A stretch of DNA of 16,350 nucleotides from an uncultured Bacilli bacterium (GCA_934095865.1 CAKOKU010000017.1:1-16350); one strand, 5' to 3'. Positions 1 to 6,779 are shown, numbered from the stretch's first letter. Notes: generated from the sequence alone by a model not told the origin. A program made the numbers and translations.

Positions 1-118
1 TATCTGATGGCTCATAATCATATATTGAATTATTCTTATCCGTGGTTTCACTTTTTACATTAGGATCTTTAATTCTTTTTAACATTTCGCTAAGATCCAT
101 TATATCTTTTTCTTCCAT
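1..118 (-). CDS. N-terminal part of an unrecognised protein (runs off the left edge)
   Basis: A reading frame starts with ATG at 118 and stays open for 39 codons to the window edge. A good ribosome binding site, AGGAGAT, lies just upstream (about 123-129) and an extended -10 promoter lies at 137-145. The visible N-terminus begins MEEKDIMDLSEMLKRIKDPN and is short, charged and predicted to be helical, followed by a Ser/Thr/Asn-rich stretch. There is no signal peptide or membrane segment in the visible part. I do not recognise the family from this fragment. It follows secA on the same strand, but the secA terminator at 332-369 and its own promoter suggest separate transcription. The start is well supported; the function is unknown. 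Confidence 0.6.
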   Translation of the reverse strand, partial: MEEKDIMDLSEMLKRIKDPNVKSETTDKNNSIYDYEPSD

Positions 119-136
119 AAATTATCTCCTATAACA

Positions 137-145
137 ATTATACCA
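137..145 (-). promoter_or_regulatory. Extended -10 promoter candidate for the leftmost gene
   Basis: On the minus strand the sequence reads TGGTATAAT, a perfect TATAAT with the TGn extension of vegetative sigma-A promoters. No good -35 box is seen 17 nt upstream, which is normal for extended -10 promoters. The start codon is only 18 nt beyond the box, so the predicted leader is very short. The inverted repeat at 153-208 covers the position of the -35 region. Confidence 0.5.
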
Positions 146-152
146 CAAAATG

Positions 153-208
153 CTCCTTATTTTAGGGACTCTGGAAACTTTTTTTGTAAAAGCCCATAAA
201 ATAAGGAG
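153..208. repeat. Long inverted repeat upstream of the leftmost gene
   Basis: The arms CTCCTTATTTTA (153-164) and TAAAATAAGGAG (197-208) match perfectly. Pairing continues with GGG (165-167) and CCC (193-195) after one unpaired A, giving about 15 pairs around a 25-nt loop. There is no U-tract directly after it on either strand, so it is not a standard terminator. One arm falls on the -35 region of the promoter at 137-145, so an operator or an RNA structure are both possible. Confidence 0.6.
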
Positions 209-239
209 TTCTTAACTGCCAATTCGTAAAAATATGCCA

Positions 240-290
240 TTTAGATACGAATCATCCGTAAAAAAAATCGTATGTAAAATCGTATCTAAA
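240..290. repeat. Second inverted repeat with repeated CGTAT motifs
   Basis: The arms TTTAGATACGA (240-250) and TCGTATCTAAA (280-290) are perfect 11-bp complements around a 29-nt loop. Inside and next to the right arm, the motif AAATCGTATSTAAAA occurs twice in tandem with an overlap (about 266-292). The element lies between the secA terminator and the upstream region of the leftmost gene and has no coding potential that I can support. It may be a protein-binding site or a small structured RNA. Confidence 0.5.
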
Positions 291-331
291 ACGTGTTTTT
301 TATAAAATATTGAATTTTTGCCTATGTAAAG

Positions 332-369
332 AAAAACTCGCAAGCCCTTTATTTATAAGGCTTTGTGAG
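332..369 (-). terminator. Intrinsic terminator of secA
   Basis: Immediately after the secA stop, the minus strand forms a hairpin. The arms are CTCACAAAGCCTT (357-369) and AAGGGCTTGCGAG (337-349), with one mismatch and one bulge and a 7-nt AT loop. A run of U follows (GAGTTTTTC). The position and the U-tract are those of a Rho-independent terminator. Confidence 0.75.
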
Positions 370-370
370 C

Positions 371-2869
371 TTATTTACCACAGCACTGTTTGTACTTCTT
401 ACCACTTCCGCAGCGACATGGATCGTTTCTTCCAATTTTTTCATTCTTTTTTGGACTACTCTTAGCATGTTCCTTACCATCATTAGCAATCACTTCTTGT
501 CTTTTTGGTTGAGGGGCAACAGATTTAGAAATTTGAGCCTTAAGTAAGAAAGTAGAAATTTTTCTATCTATCTCATCTTCCATATTAGAAAACAAATCAA
601 AACCTTCTTGAGTATATGCTTGTAATGGATTTGACTGACCATAACCACGTAAGCCAATACCCTCTCTTAAATGGTCCATAGTAGAAATATGGTCAACCCA
701 AGCCTCATCTATAATTCTTAAGCTTATCATTCTTTCAAATTGAGTAATAACTTCTAAAGGTATTTCTTTTAATTTAGCATTATAATCATCCATTATTTTA
801 CCTTCAAAATATGATGCTAATTCATGATCTTTAATGCCTTTAATATCATCCATCGTAATTTTAGCCTTTGAAAGTAAATGATTATTAACTTCTTCTAAAA
901 TATCAGTTTTATCTTGTTCAGTTAAATAACCTTCAGGAGCAATATGACTATCAACTAAAGCAAGTAAATTATTAGTAAATGTTTCTTCTATTTCTGGAGT
1001 TATATCATCATTATCTAAAAGTTCATTTCTTCTTTTATAAATTATTTCTCTTTGTTGATTCATGACATTATCATAATCTAATAAGCTTTTACGCATATCA
1101 AAGTTATTGCCTTCAACTTTTCTTTGAGCAGATTCAATAGTTTTTGTAAATCTCTTAGAGCGAATTGCTTGATCACCAGTCATTCCTAACGCAATCAAAG
1201 CTTCTTTTATTTTGTCTATACCAGAGCCGAATCTACGCATTAAATCATCTTCAAAAGAAACAAAGAATTGACTTGTACCAACATCTCCTTGTCGACCAGA
1301 ACGACCTCTTAACTGATTATCAATACGACGTGATTCATGTCTTTCAGTACCAATTACATACAAACCGCCAAGTTCTAAAACGCCCTCTCCTAGTTTAATA
1401 TCAGTACCACGACCTGCCATATTGGTTGCAATAGTAATTGCACCTTTTTGACCAGCTTTGGCAATAATCTCAGCTTCTCGTGCATTATTTTTAGCATTTA
1501 ACACTTCATGTGGTAAACCTTCCTTTTTCAACATTGCACTTAATTTTTCATTTGAAGACACCGAGATTGTACCAACTAGTATTGGTTGTCCAGTGGCATG
1601 AATTTCCTTAATCGTTTTAACAATAGCATTATACTTATCTTTTTCAGTAGCATAAACTAAATCCGGCAAATCAACTCTGGCCACCGGTTTATTAGTTGGA
1701 ATTTGAATTACATACATATTATATATATTAATAAATTCTTCTTCTTCAGTCTTAGCTGTACCAGTCATACCAGACAATTTATTATACATTCTAAATAAGT
1801 TCTGGAACGTAATAGTAGCCATAGTCTTAGTTTCTTCATTAATAGTAACGCCTTCTTTAGCCTCAATAGCTTGGTGAAGACCATCACTATACTGTCTACC
1901 AACCATTAAACGACCAGTAAATTGGTCTACAATAATAACTTGACCATCATTTACTACATAATCAACATCTTTACTAAAACCATAATTAGCTTTTAGGGCC
2001 TGATTAATATGATGAACTAAAGCACTATTATCAATATCATATAAATTATTTAAATTAAAGGCTTTTTCAATCTTTTTACTACCAGCTTCAGTTAAGGAAA
2101 CATTTTTAGTTTTAACATCAACATCATAATCTTCTTCGCTTAATCTTTTTACAGCTCTATCTGCATCAATATATAAATTTTTAGAATCAAACTTTCCACC
2201 CGAAATAATAAGTGGTGTTCTAGCTTCATCAATCAAAATTGAATCGACTTCATCAACAATACAAAAGTTTAATGGTCTTTGTACTCTATCTTCTTTTCTA
2301 ACAACCATATTATCACGTAGATAATCAAAGCCAATTTCATTATTAGTAGAATACAACACATCACAATTATATGCTGCTTGTTTTTCTTTTGGTGTTAATT
2401 CACGTAAATTTAAACCAACTGTAAGTCCTAAGAAACGGTAAATATTTCCCATCCATTCCGAGTCACGTTGTGCCAAGAATTCATTTACGGTTACAATATG
2501 GACTCCTTTTCCTGTTAAAGCGTTCAAATAAGTTGGCATTGTTTCAGTTAAAGTTTTACCTTCACCAGTTTTCATTTCAGCAATGTTACCAAAATGGATT
2601 GCCAAACCACCTACTATCTGTACAAAGTATGGCTTTTCACCAATAACACGGTAAGCAGCCTCACGTACAGTTGCAAAAGCAGGAACAACTAAATCATCTA
2701 ATTTTGTTCCCTCATCTAATTGTTTTCTGAACTGAACAGTTTTATCTTTTAATTCTTCATCGCTTAAAGCACTGTATTCACTATCAAGTGCAACAATTTC
2801 TTCAGCAATTTTTTCAAATCTGCAAAGTTCTCTATATTCTGAATCTATAAGTTTCTTAAAAAAATTCAT
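371..2869 (-). CDS. secA: Preprotein translocase ATPase SecA
   Basis: SecA is the cytoplasmic motor that drives unfolded preproteins through the SecYEG channel in an ATP-dependent cycle. The 832-aa length is normal for the family. The Walker A motif MKTGEGKT is at about residues 99-106. The DEAD-type Walker B, DEVDSILIDEARTPL, is at about 206-220. The second helicase half contains TNMAGRGTDIKL and the QLRGRSGRQGD arginine-finger region. The C-terminus ends in the zinc-binding SEC-C motif CRCGSGKKYKQCC, which contacts SecB-like partners or the ribosome in other species. The ATG at 2869 is preceded by GGAGG. secA has its own promoter candidate (2895-2922) and terminator (332-369), so it is probably monocistronic. 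In Bacillus subtilis secA is next to hpf and prfB; neither is seen here. Confidence 0.98.
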   Translation of the reverse strand: MNFFKKLIDSEYRELCRFEKIAEEIVALDSEYSALSDEELKDKTVQFRKQLDEGTKLDDLVVPAFATVREAAYRVIGEKPYFVQIVGGLAIHFGNIAEMKTGEGKTLTETMPTYLNALTGKGVHIVTVNEFLAQRDSEWMGNIYRFLGLTVGLNLRELTPKEKQAAYNCDVLYSTNNEIGFDYLRDNMVVRKEDRVQRPLNFCIVDEVDSILIDEARTPLIISGGKFDSKNLYIDADRAVKRLSEEDYDVDVKTKNVSLTEAGSKKIEKAFNLNNLYDIDNSALVHHINQALKANYGFSKDVDYVVNDGQVIIVDQFTGRLMVGRQYSDGLHQAIEAKEGVTINEETKTMATITFQNLFRMYNKLSGMTGTAKTEEEEFINIYNMYVIQIPTNKPVARVDLPDLVYATEKDKYNAIVKTIKEIHATGQPILVGTISVSSNEKLSAMLKKEGLPHEVLNAKNNAREAEIIAKAGQKGAITIATNMAGRGTDIKLGEGVLELGGLYVIGTERHESRRIDNQLRGRSGRQGDVGTSQFFVSFEDDLMRRFGSGIDKIKEALIALGMTGDQAIRSKRFTKTIESAQRKVEGNNFDMRKSLLDYDNVMNQQREIIYKRRNELLDNDDITPEIEETFTNNLLALVDSHIAPEGYLTEQDKTDILEEVNNHLLSKAKITMDDIKGIKDHELASYFEGKIMDDYNAKLKEIPLEVITQFERMISLRIIDEAWVDHISTMDHLREGIGLRGYGQSNPLQAYTQEGFDLFSNMEDEIDRKISTFLLKAQISKSVAPQPKRQEVIANDGKEHAKSSPKKNEKIGRNDPCRCGSGKKYKQCCGK

Positions 2870-2894
2870 TGCTATCCTCCATAATCACATTTTT

Positions 2895-2922
2895 ATTTTA
2901 GCACAACAAGCCTCGATTTCAA
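2895..2922 (-). promoter_or_regulatory. Sigma-A-type promoter of secA
   Basis: The minus strand shows TTGAAA (2917-2922), a 16-nt spacer, then TAAAAT (2895-2900) preceded by TGC, which makes an extended -10. It lies in the 84-bp gap between the 139-aa gene and secA, 25 nt from the secA start codon. Confidence 0.6.
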
Positions 2923-2953
2923 AGAAAAACTGCCTTTCTTCCTCGTAGTTGCT

Positions 2954-3373
2954 CTATTTCTTTTCAAATTTAGGAATTGTGCTTAAATAATTCCTATCCA
3001 ATTTTTTTACTACGCCTTGTTCTTCTCTAATTCTAGTATTTAACAAAGATAAAATCCATTCGGATTCACAAGCTTTAACTCTATATAAAGTTTGCTTATT
3101 GCCAAAAGGGTTATTATGTTCTAAAGTAACTGGCGCTGAAATAGCAGCTCGAAAACAATTAAATAATTTGTCATAATAAATAACTAATACCCTTCCTGCT
3201 CTTAAAGCTTGTTCAATATTAAAATAAGCTGCAAAAACACCACTTTGGAATACGACATTACTACTAAATTCAGACCATGAACCACAATAAGCATAACCAG
3301 TATCATTAACATATAATTTCATACCTTGTTTTAACAAATTACCATTTATTTTAAAAACTTTACTATTATTCAT
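2954..3373 (-). CDS. Unrecognised 139-aa protein downstream of truA
   Basis: I do not recognise this family. The protein is soluble by appearance, with no signal peptide or convincing membrane segment. It mixes beta-rich stretches (for example around residues 40-62 and 70-85) with aromatic residues, and has a basic C-terminus. Three cysteines are scattered and form no zinc motif. The ATG at 3373 has GGAAGTG upstream and overlaps the end of truA by 8 nt (ATGAATAA), so it is very likely translationally coupled to truA and is the last gene of the ABC pair-truA unit. The tight coupling supports a real gene. No clear terminator follows it before the secA promoter. Its role is unknown. Confidence 0.75.
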   Translation of the reverse strand: MNNSKVFKINGNLLKQGMKLYVNDTGYAYCGSWSEFSSNVVFQSGVFAAYFNIEQALRAGRVLVIYYDKLFNCFRAAISAPVTLEHNNPFGNKQTLYRVKACESEWILSLLNTRIREEQGVVKKLDRNYLSTIPKFEKK

Positions 3374-4091
3374 AATACACTTCCATTAAATATAAGCCAT
3401 TAGCAGAGGCAGTTGAAAATCTTTTTTCTATATTAGGATTATCAATACTAGACTTTATCTCACTCAATCTTACTTTATTTTTTGCTACATCTAACATAGC
3501 GCCAACCATATTTCTTACCATATAACGGTAAAAACTTTTACCAACAAAAGTAATTTCCAAAATATTAGAATTGAGATTAAATTCTATACTATCTATTTTA
3601 CTAGTATAATTATCCCTTAAACCAGCCGTATAATTTTTAAAATTATGAACACCTAAAAAATACTTAGAAGTTGATTTCATTTTATCAATATCAATCTTAT
3701 AAGGGTATTGCAAATAATATTTGTCGAAAAAAACACTATAAGTTCCCAAATTAATTCTATATACGTATTTTTTGCCAATAGCTAAATGACGAGCATGAAA
3801 ATCCTTATCTACTGAGTCAATATCTACAATTCGAACATCATTAGGAAGTATCCTATTTACAGCCTTCAGCAATCTATCTAAAGGAACAACTACATCCAAA
3901 TCAAAGTGAATAACCTGTCCGTATGCATGTACGCCTTTATCAGTTCTAGATGCTCCCTTTATTTTGACATCTTTTTTATTAATTATACTTAATGCCTTCT
4001 CTATTTCTTTTTGCACAGTTCGTTCTTCATTAAGCCTTTGAAATCCATAAAAAAGTGAACCATCATAGCTAACTACTGCTTTATATCTCAT
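3366..4091 (-). CDS. truA: tRNA pseudouridine(38-40) synthase TruA
   Basis: TruA converts uridines 38, 39 and 40 in the anticodon arm of many tRNAs to pseudouridine. The 241-aa length is typical. The N-terminal strand YKAVVSYDGSLFYGFQRL (residues 3-20) and the catalytic motif GASRTDKGVHAYGQV are clear; the catalytic aspartate is Asp51. Later conserved blocks are also present: the FHARHLAIGKKYVYRI region and the C-terminal KSFYRYMVRNMVGAML block. The ATG at 4091 overlaps the stop of the upstream ABC gene by 4 nt (ATGA), with GAGGG as ribosome binding site. truA commonly follows ecfA1-ecfA2-ecfT in Firmicutes; here two EcfA-like genes precede it but ecfT is absent. Confidence 0.97.
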   Translation of the reverse strand: MRYKAVVSYDGSLFYGFQRLNEERTVQKEIEKALSIINKKDVKIKGASRTDKGVHAYGQVIHFDLDVVVPLDRLLKAVNRILPNDVRIVDIDSVDKDFHARHLAIGKKYVYRINLGTYSVFFDKYYLQYPYKIDIDKMKSTSKYFLGVHNFKNYTAGLRDNYTSKIDSIEFNLNSNILEITFVGKSFYRYMVRNMVGAMLDVAKNKVRLSEIKSSIDNPNIEKRFSTASANGLYLMEVYYE

Positions 4092-4876
4092 TTTCCCTCT
4101 ACACTTCTATAAATGCCTTTTATCAATTCATTCATATCTAAATAATTTGATAAATTAATATTTTTATCTTTAACCATCTTAATAAATTCAATAATCTTAG
4201 GACATCTAATATATTTATATAACTCTTCACTATATAAATCTTTATTTGACCCTTTAAAAACCAAAAATCCTTTTTCAAATATAACAAAACAATCTAAAGT
4301 ATCTAAAAAATTACCAATATTATCACTAACAATTATTATATTTTTTTCATATTTATTTTTTAATTTTTTTAATAATCTTTTTATATAATCTATATCTTTA
4401 TAATTAAATCCTTTTTCAAAATAATCTAAAATATACACTTTTGGATTATAATATAATATAAGTGCTAATTGTGCTTTTTTTAGTTCAGTTGTTGATAAAG
4501 TATTAAAGCTCCGACCTAAAATACTGTCATCTAAATTGGCCATTTTTAAAGCCGCTGCTATCTTAGTTTTATTATCACTATAATTTAGTTCATATTTTTC
4601 AGAAACCAAAAGCATTTCATCATAAAGATTTTTACATTTAAATTCTTTTAATGGATTATTACTTAAGTAGCCAATATCTTTATAAGTTCCAGTTGGTTGA
4701 AGCATAATCTGCCCACTTTGTTTTTGCTTTTTACCAATTAACAGGTCTCTTAACAATCTTCCAGATAGGCCACTAACAAATGTGATATTTTCTTTAAAAA
4801 AAGTATAAGTTACATTATTTAACTTTTTCTCTTCATTAACAGAAGTACATACTAAATTCTTTAAAATTATTTCCAT
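4088..4876 (-). CDS. Degenerate EcfA-like ABC ATPase, second of the pair (probable pseudo-ATPase)
   Basis: The length (262 aa) and block order follow the ABC nucleotide-binding domain and recall EcfA, the energising ATPase of energy-coupling-factor vitamin transporters. Every nucleotide-handling motif is changed. The Walker A position reads GLSGRLLRD (residues 36-44) and lacks the GK[S/T] core. The Q-loop glutamine is replaced (Ser72). The signature is LSTTE (127-131) instead of LSGGQ. Walker B has YILDYFEKG, with the catalytic Glu replaced by Tyr152. The H-switch His is replaced (Asp185). ATP hydrolysis by this subunit is therefore unlikely (inference). The frame is intact and overlaps its upstream partner by 10 nt and truA by 4 nt, which argues for a maintained gene rather than decay. 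No EcfT or S-component gene is nearby. Confidence 0.75.
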   Translation of the reverse strand: MEIILKNLVCTSVNEEKKLNNVTYTFFKENITFVSGLSGRLLRDLLIGKKQKQSGQIMLQPTGTYKDIGYLSNNPLKEFKCKNLYDEMLLVSEKYELNYSDNKTKIAAALKMANLDDSILGRSFNTLSTTELKKAQLALILYYNPKVYILDYFEKGFNYKDIDYIKRLLKKLKNKYEKNIIIVSDNIGNFLDTLDCFVIFEKGFLVFKGSNKDLYSEELYKYIRCPKIIEFIKMVKDKNINLSNYLDMNELIKGIYRSVEGK

Positions 4877-5655
4877 ACTGCTTTAATCATCTTTCTATTA
4901 TTAGTAATAATCTCATTTAATAATCCATAATAACCAAGTTGGATAGATAAGTCAACCAAAAATGGTAAATTAAAGCCAAGTCTTTTTAAAAGTTGTTCTT
5001 CCTTTAAGCATTCCAAAGTTTTACCTTCCATAGCAATACCCTTTTTATATAGTATTATCATATATTGACTATCTAATAGATACTCCATATCTGTCGTAAT
5101 ATTAATTATAGTTATATTAAAGTTCTTGCAATACTTTACTATCTTTTTTATATAAGCATCACTCATATTAACAAAAATATCATCAAAAACAATATATTCA
5201 CTATTTCTTATTAAAGTCTTAATAATTCTTAAATAATTTCTAAAGGTTTTGGTAAAACTTGATACTTTACTCTCTAATATATTTTCTAATTTAAAAAAAT
5301 TAATTACATCATTAACTCTTTTTCTTTCTTCATCAACAGATAAGTTAAGATCATTCAAACTATTAAAAAGTTCATCTATTACTAAGTTATTAGTTGAGTA
5401 TCTTTCATCGAGAATTACACTAACATATCTTTTTAGCAAATAAAAATTATCTTTTACAATCTCGACACCATTAATTATTATACTACCATCATATTTTAAA
5501 CTACCATTTAATATTTTGGCTAAAGTAGTTTTTCCACATGAACTAACGCCAATTATAGCTGTATTACATCCTTTATTTATTTCTAAAGATAATCTATCAA
5601 ATACTGTAACTAAACCATAACTAAACGATATATTACTCAATTTAATAGATTCCAT
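4867..5655 (-). CDS. EcfA-like ABC ATPase with eroded motifs, first of the pair
   Basis: This 262-aa ABC-type ATPase has a usable Walker A, GVSSCGKTT (residues 36-44, Lys42). Other motifs are altered: the Q-loop position is Asp83 rather than Gln, the LSGGQ signature reads FTKTF (134-138), Walker B is VFDDIF with Asp159 in place of the catalytic Glu, and the H-switch is Thr188. It may bind ATP but is unlikely to hydrolyse it in the standard way (inference). The N-terminus (IKLSNISFSYG) is typical of EcfA/CbiO proteins. Its position before truA also matches ecfA1. The ATG at 5655 follows GGTGATAAA. A -10 box is at 5673-5678 and the divIC terminator lies just upstream, so it probably starts the unit that ends with the 139-aa gene. 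Confidence 0.8.
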   Translation of the reverse strand: MESIKLSNISFSYGLVTVFDRLSLEINKGCNTAIIGVSSCGKTTLAKILNGSLKYDGSIIINGVEIVKDNFYLLKRYVSVILDERYSTNNLVIDELFNSLNDLNLSVDEERKRVNDVINFFKLENILESKVSSFTKTFRNYLRIIKTLIRNSEYIVFDDIFVNMSDAYIKKIVKYCKNFNITIINITTDMEYLLDSQYMIILYKKGIAMEGKTLECLKEEQLLKRLGFNLPFLVDLSIQLGYYGLLNEIITNNRKMIKAVWK

Positions 5656-5672
5656 TTTATCACCATTAAGTT

Positions 5673-5678
5673 ATTATA
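5673..5678 (-). promoter_or_regulatory. -10 box for the ABC pair-truA unit
   Basis: A perfect TATAAT on the minus strand lies 17 nt before the start codon of the first ABC gene, just after the divIC terminator U-tract. The -35 position is T-rich and matches the consensus poorly, so this is a moderate call. Confidence 0.4.
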
Positions 5679-5689
5679 CAAAAAAGTTG

Positions 5690-5720
5690 ACAAAAAGAAA
5701 AGAAAATATTCGCTATTTTC
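5690..5720 (-). terminator. Intrinsic terminator after divIC
   Basis: On the minus strand GAAAATA (5714-5720) pairs with TATTTTC (5702-5708) around the 5-nt loop GCGAA, followed by TTTTCTTTTT. The 7-bp stem is AT-rich and modest in strength, but the long U-tract and the location at the end of the yabP-yabQ-divIC unit fit a terminator. Confidence 0.55.
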
Positions 5721-5726
5721 CCTTAA

Positions 5727-5747
5727 TTACCATGGTAATATTTACCA
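5727..5747. repeat. Two overlapping palindromes behind the divIC stop
   Basis: TTACCATGGTAA (5727-5738) is a perfect 12-bp palindrome. It shares its right half with TGGTAATATTTACCA (5733-5747), arms of 6 bp around ATA. The element abuts the divIC stop codon. The two alternative pairings and the lack of a U-tract make a terminator role unclear; a protein-binding site or mRNA-end structure is possible. Confidence 0.45.
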
Positions 5748-6050
5748 TTATTTTTCATTAATTCTTATTATTAATTCTCCATCTTTACTATAACCATATT
5801 TTTCTCTAGCATACCTTAAAACATATTCTTCATCCTGTAACTTTATTACTTCTTGTTCTAAGACTTCCTGTTGTTCTTTTAATTCTTGATATTCCTTTTC
5901 CAACTTTTTTTTAGAACTTAAATTTGAAGCAATAGCCACCCAATCTTTAACAATTCCATTTAAGACTGCTCCAATAGCAACAATAAGACATAAAAATATG
6001 GCTTTCTTTTGAATATTAATAAATAATTTAGAGCTCTTTTTTCTTTTCAT
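5748..6050 (-). CDS. divIC: Cell-division protein of the DivIC/FtsB family
   Basis: DivIC is a bitopic divisome protein that forms a complex with FtsL and DivIB and helps activate septal peptidoglycan synthesis. The protein has a short basic cytoplasmic tail, one transmembrane helix (about residues 17-37), an extracellular coiled coil rich in Glu, Lys and Gln (about 45-78), and the family C-terminal block VLRYAREKYGYSKDGELII. I chose the ATG at 6050 (100 aa). An in-frame TTG at 6059 would add three residues but leaves almost no space after the AGGGA ribosome binding site. Its place behind yabP and yabQ is the same as in Bacillus subtilis, where divIC follows yabQ. Confidence 0.9.
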   Translation of the reverse strand: MKRKKSSKLFINIQKKAIFLCLIVAIGAVLNGIVKDWVAIASNLSSKKKLEKEYQELKEQQEVLEQEVIKLQDEEYVLRYAREKYGYSKDGELIIRINEK

Positions 6051-6148
6051 TAATATCAAATCCCTATTAACTTAATTCTAACATCAAGAACTTATTTTTT
6101 CCAGTATCTAAAAGAGCAATTTAATATTTTTACATTTTTTAGACAAAT

Positions 6149-6412
6149 TTATTTTGAAAATTTTTTCTTGCTTACTAGAAAGCCAATTAATAAGATAACA
6201 ATAAAATAAATATGAAAAATACCCTTATTTAAAAAATAAAAAATATTAATATATAAAATAACTAATATAAAAGTTATTAACATATGCAAAATCACTTTAC
6301 TTATTATATTAGCTTTCTTAATAAATTTTAGATTAAACTTATAAAATAAATAAATAAATATTCCATAGAAAAAAGAAACAACAAAGCAAAGTAATTGGAG
6401 CTTAACACTCAT
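6149..6412 (-). CDS. yabQ: Short YabQ-like sporulation membrane protein
   Basis: This 87-aa protein is almost entirely hydrophobic, with about three membrane helices (near residues 5-25, 38-60 and 65-81) and a basic tail. It is encoded between yabP and divIC and its ATG overlaps the yabP stop by 4 nt (ATGA), which is the position of yabQ in Bacillus subtilis. There YabQ is a mother-cell membrane protein needed for spore cortex formation. The first helix with the following FNLKFIKK segment fits the start of the YabQ domain. The protein is much shorter than the Bacillus protein (about 210 aa), so it corresponds only to the conserved membrane part. No separate ribosome binding site is obvious, which fits translational coupling. 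The call rests on context plus membrane topology. Confidence 0.75.
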   Translation of the reverse strand: MSVKLQLLCFVVSFFYGIFIYLFYKFNLKFIKKANIISKVILHMLITFILVILYINIFYFLNKGIFHIYFIVILLIGFLVSKKKFSK

Positions 6413-6699
6413 TTAAACAGCTTAGCAAGAATACCATTATCCTTCTTACTATCCTTTCCATCTAAATATACTAAAGAATTTATTTTACCTTTTATTTGTA
6501 AATTGCCATCAATAATATCTAATTTGACAATTTCTAAATTACTTCCCTTAAGTACTAAAGGTCCTAAATTAGTATCCATAACAAATTCTTCCGGATCAAA
6601 ACTAACTAATTTCTTTAAGCCAGACAAACTAATTTTTTTACGTTCATTAATTTTTATTTCACTTATTAAAGTTGTAATACTATCAATTCTATTATCCAT
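6409..6699 (-). CDS. yabP: YabP-family sporulation protein
   Basis: The 96-aa product follows the YabP/YqfC pattern throughout: an N-terminal beta segment KKISLSGLKKLVSFDPEEF, the central LGPLVLKGSNLEIVKLDI, then GNLQIKGKINSLVYLDG and the C-terminal LAKLFK. In Bacillus subtilis YabP is made in the mother cell and is involved in spore coat/cortex assembly; its paralogue YqfC is related. I chose the ATG at 6699 because GGTGATAAT lies directly upstream. The longer open frame to 6753 would read back through the spoVG terminator hairpin. It overlaps yabQ by 4 nt. A sigma-E-like promoter sits just upstream (6714-6741). Confidence 0.88.
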   Translation of the reverse strand: MDNRIDSITTLISEIKINERKKISLSGLKKLVSFDPEEFVMDTNLGPLVLKGSNLEIVKLDIIDGNLQIKGKINSLVYLDGKDSKKDNGILAKLFK

Positions 6700-6713
6700 A
6701 TTATCACCACTTA

Positions 6714-6741
6714 AATATATGCAAATAAAATATATATATGA
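6714..6741 (-). promoter_or_regulatory. Sigma-E-like promoter of yabP-yabQ-divIC
   Basis: The minus strand has TCATATA (6735-6741), a 13-nt spacer, then CATATATT (6714-6721). These match the mother-cell sigma-E consensus (KMATATT, about 13-14 nt, CATACANT) at 6 of 7 and 7 of 8 positions counted by eye. In Bacillus subtilis yabP is a sigma-E gene. The stretch is AT-rich and repetitive, so chance agreement is a real possibility. Confidence 0.4.
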
Positions 6742-6769
6742 AAAAACTACCAAGATTTCTCCTGATAGT
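6740..6769 (-). terminator. Intrinsic terminator of spoVG
   Basis: On the minus strand ACTATCAGGA (6760-6769) pairs with TCTTGGTAGT (6746-6755), ten pairs including two G-U, closed by a GAAA tetraloop (6756-6759) and followed by TTTTTT. It begins 11 nt after the spoVG stop. It is one of the clearest terminators in the window. Confidence 0.85.
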
Positions 6770-6779
6770 CAAAGTTTTA

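Noticed and set aside
365..547. 60-aa open frame on the plus strand with hydrophobic residues
   Set aside because: It lies wholly in antisense to the secA C-terminus (SEC-C region), has no ribosome binding site, and is a shadow of secA codons.
2923..2953. Possible terminator behind the 139-aa gene
   Set aside because: The only stem (AAGAAA with TTTCTT) is six A-U pairs and overlaps the secA promoter region; too weak to call.
5689..5694. Perfect TTGACA on the plus strand
   Set aside because: No -10 box at proper spacing and no plus-strand gene downstream; it is the complement of the divIC terminator U-tract region.
6700..6753. N-terminal extension of yabP with a hydrophobic segment
   Set aside because: It would read through the spoVG terminator hairpin and the promoter region; the ATG at 6699 has a proper ribosome binding site and fits the YabP family length.
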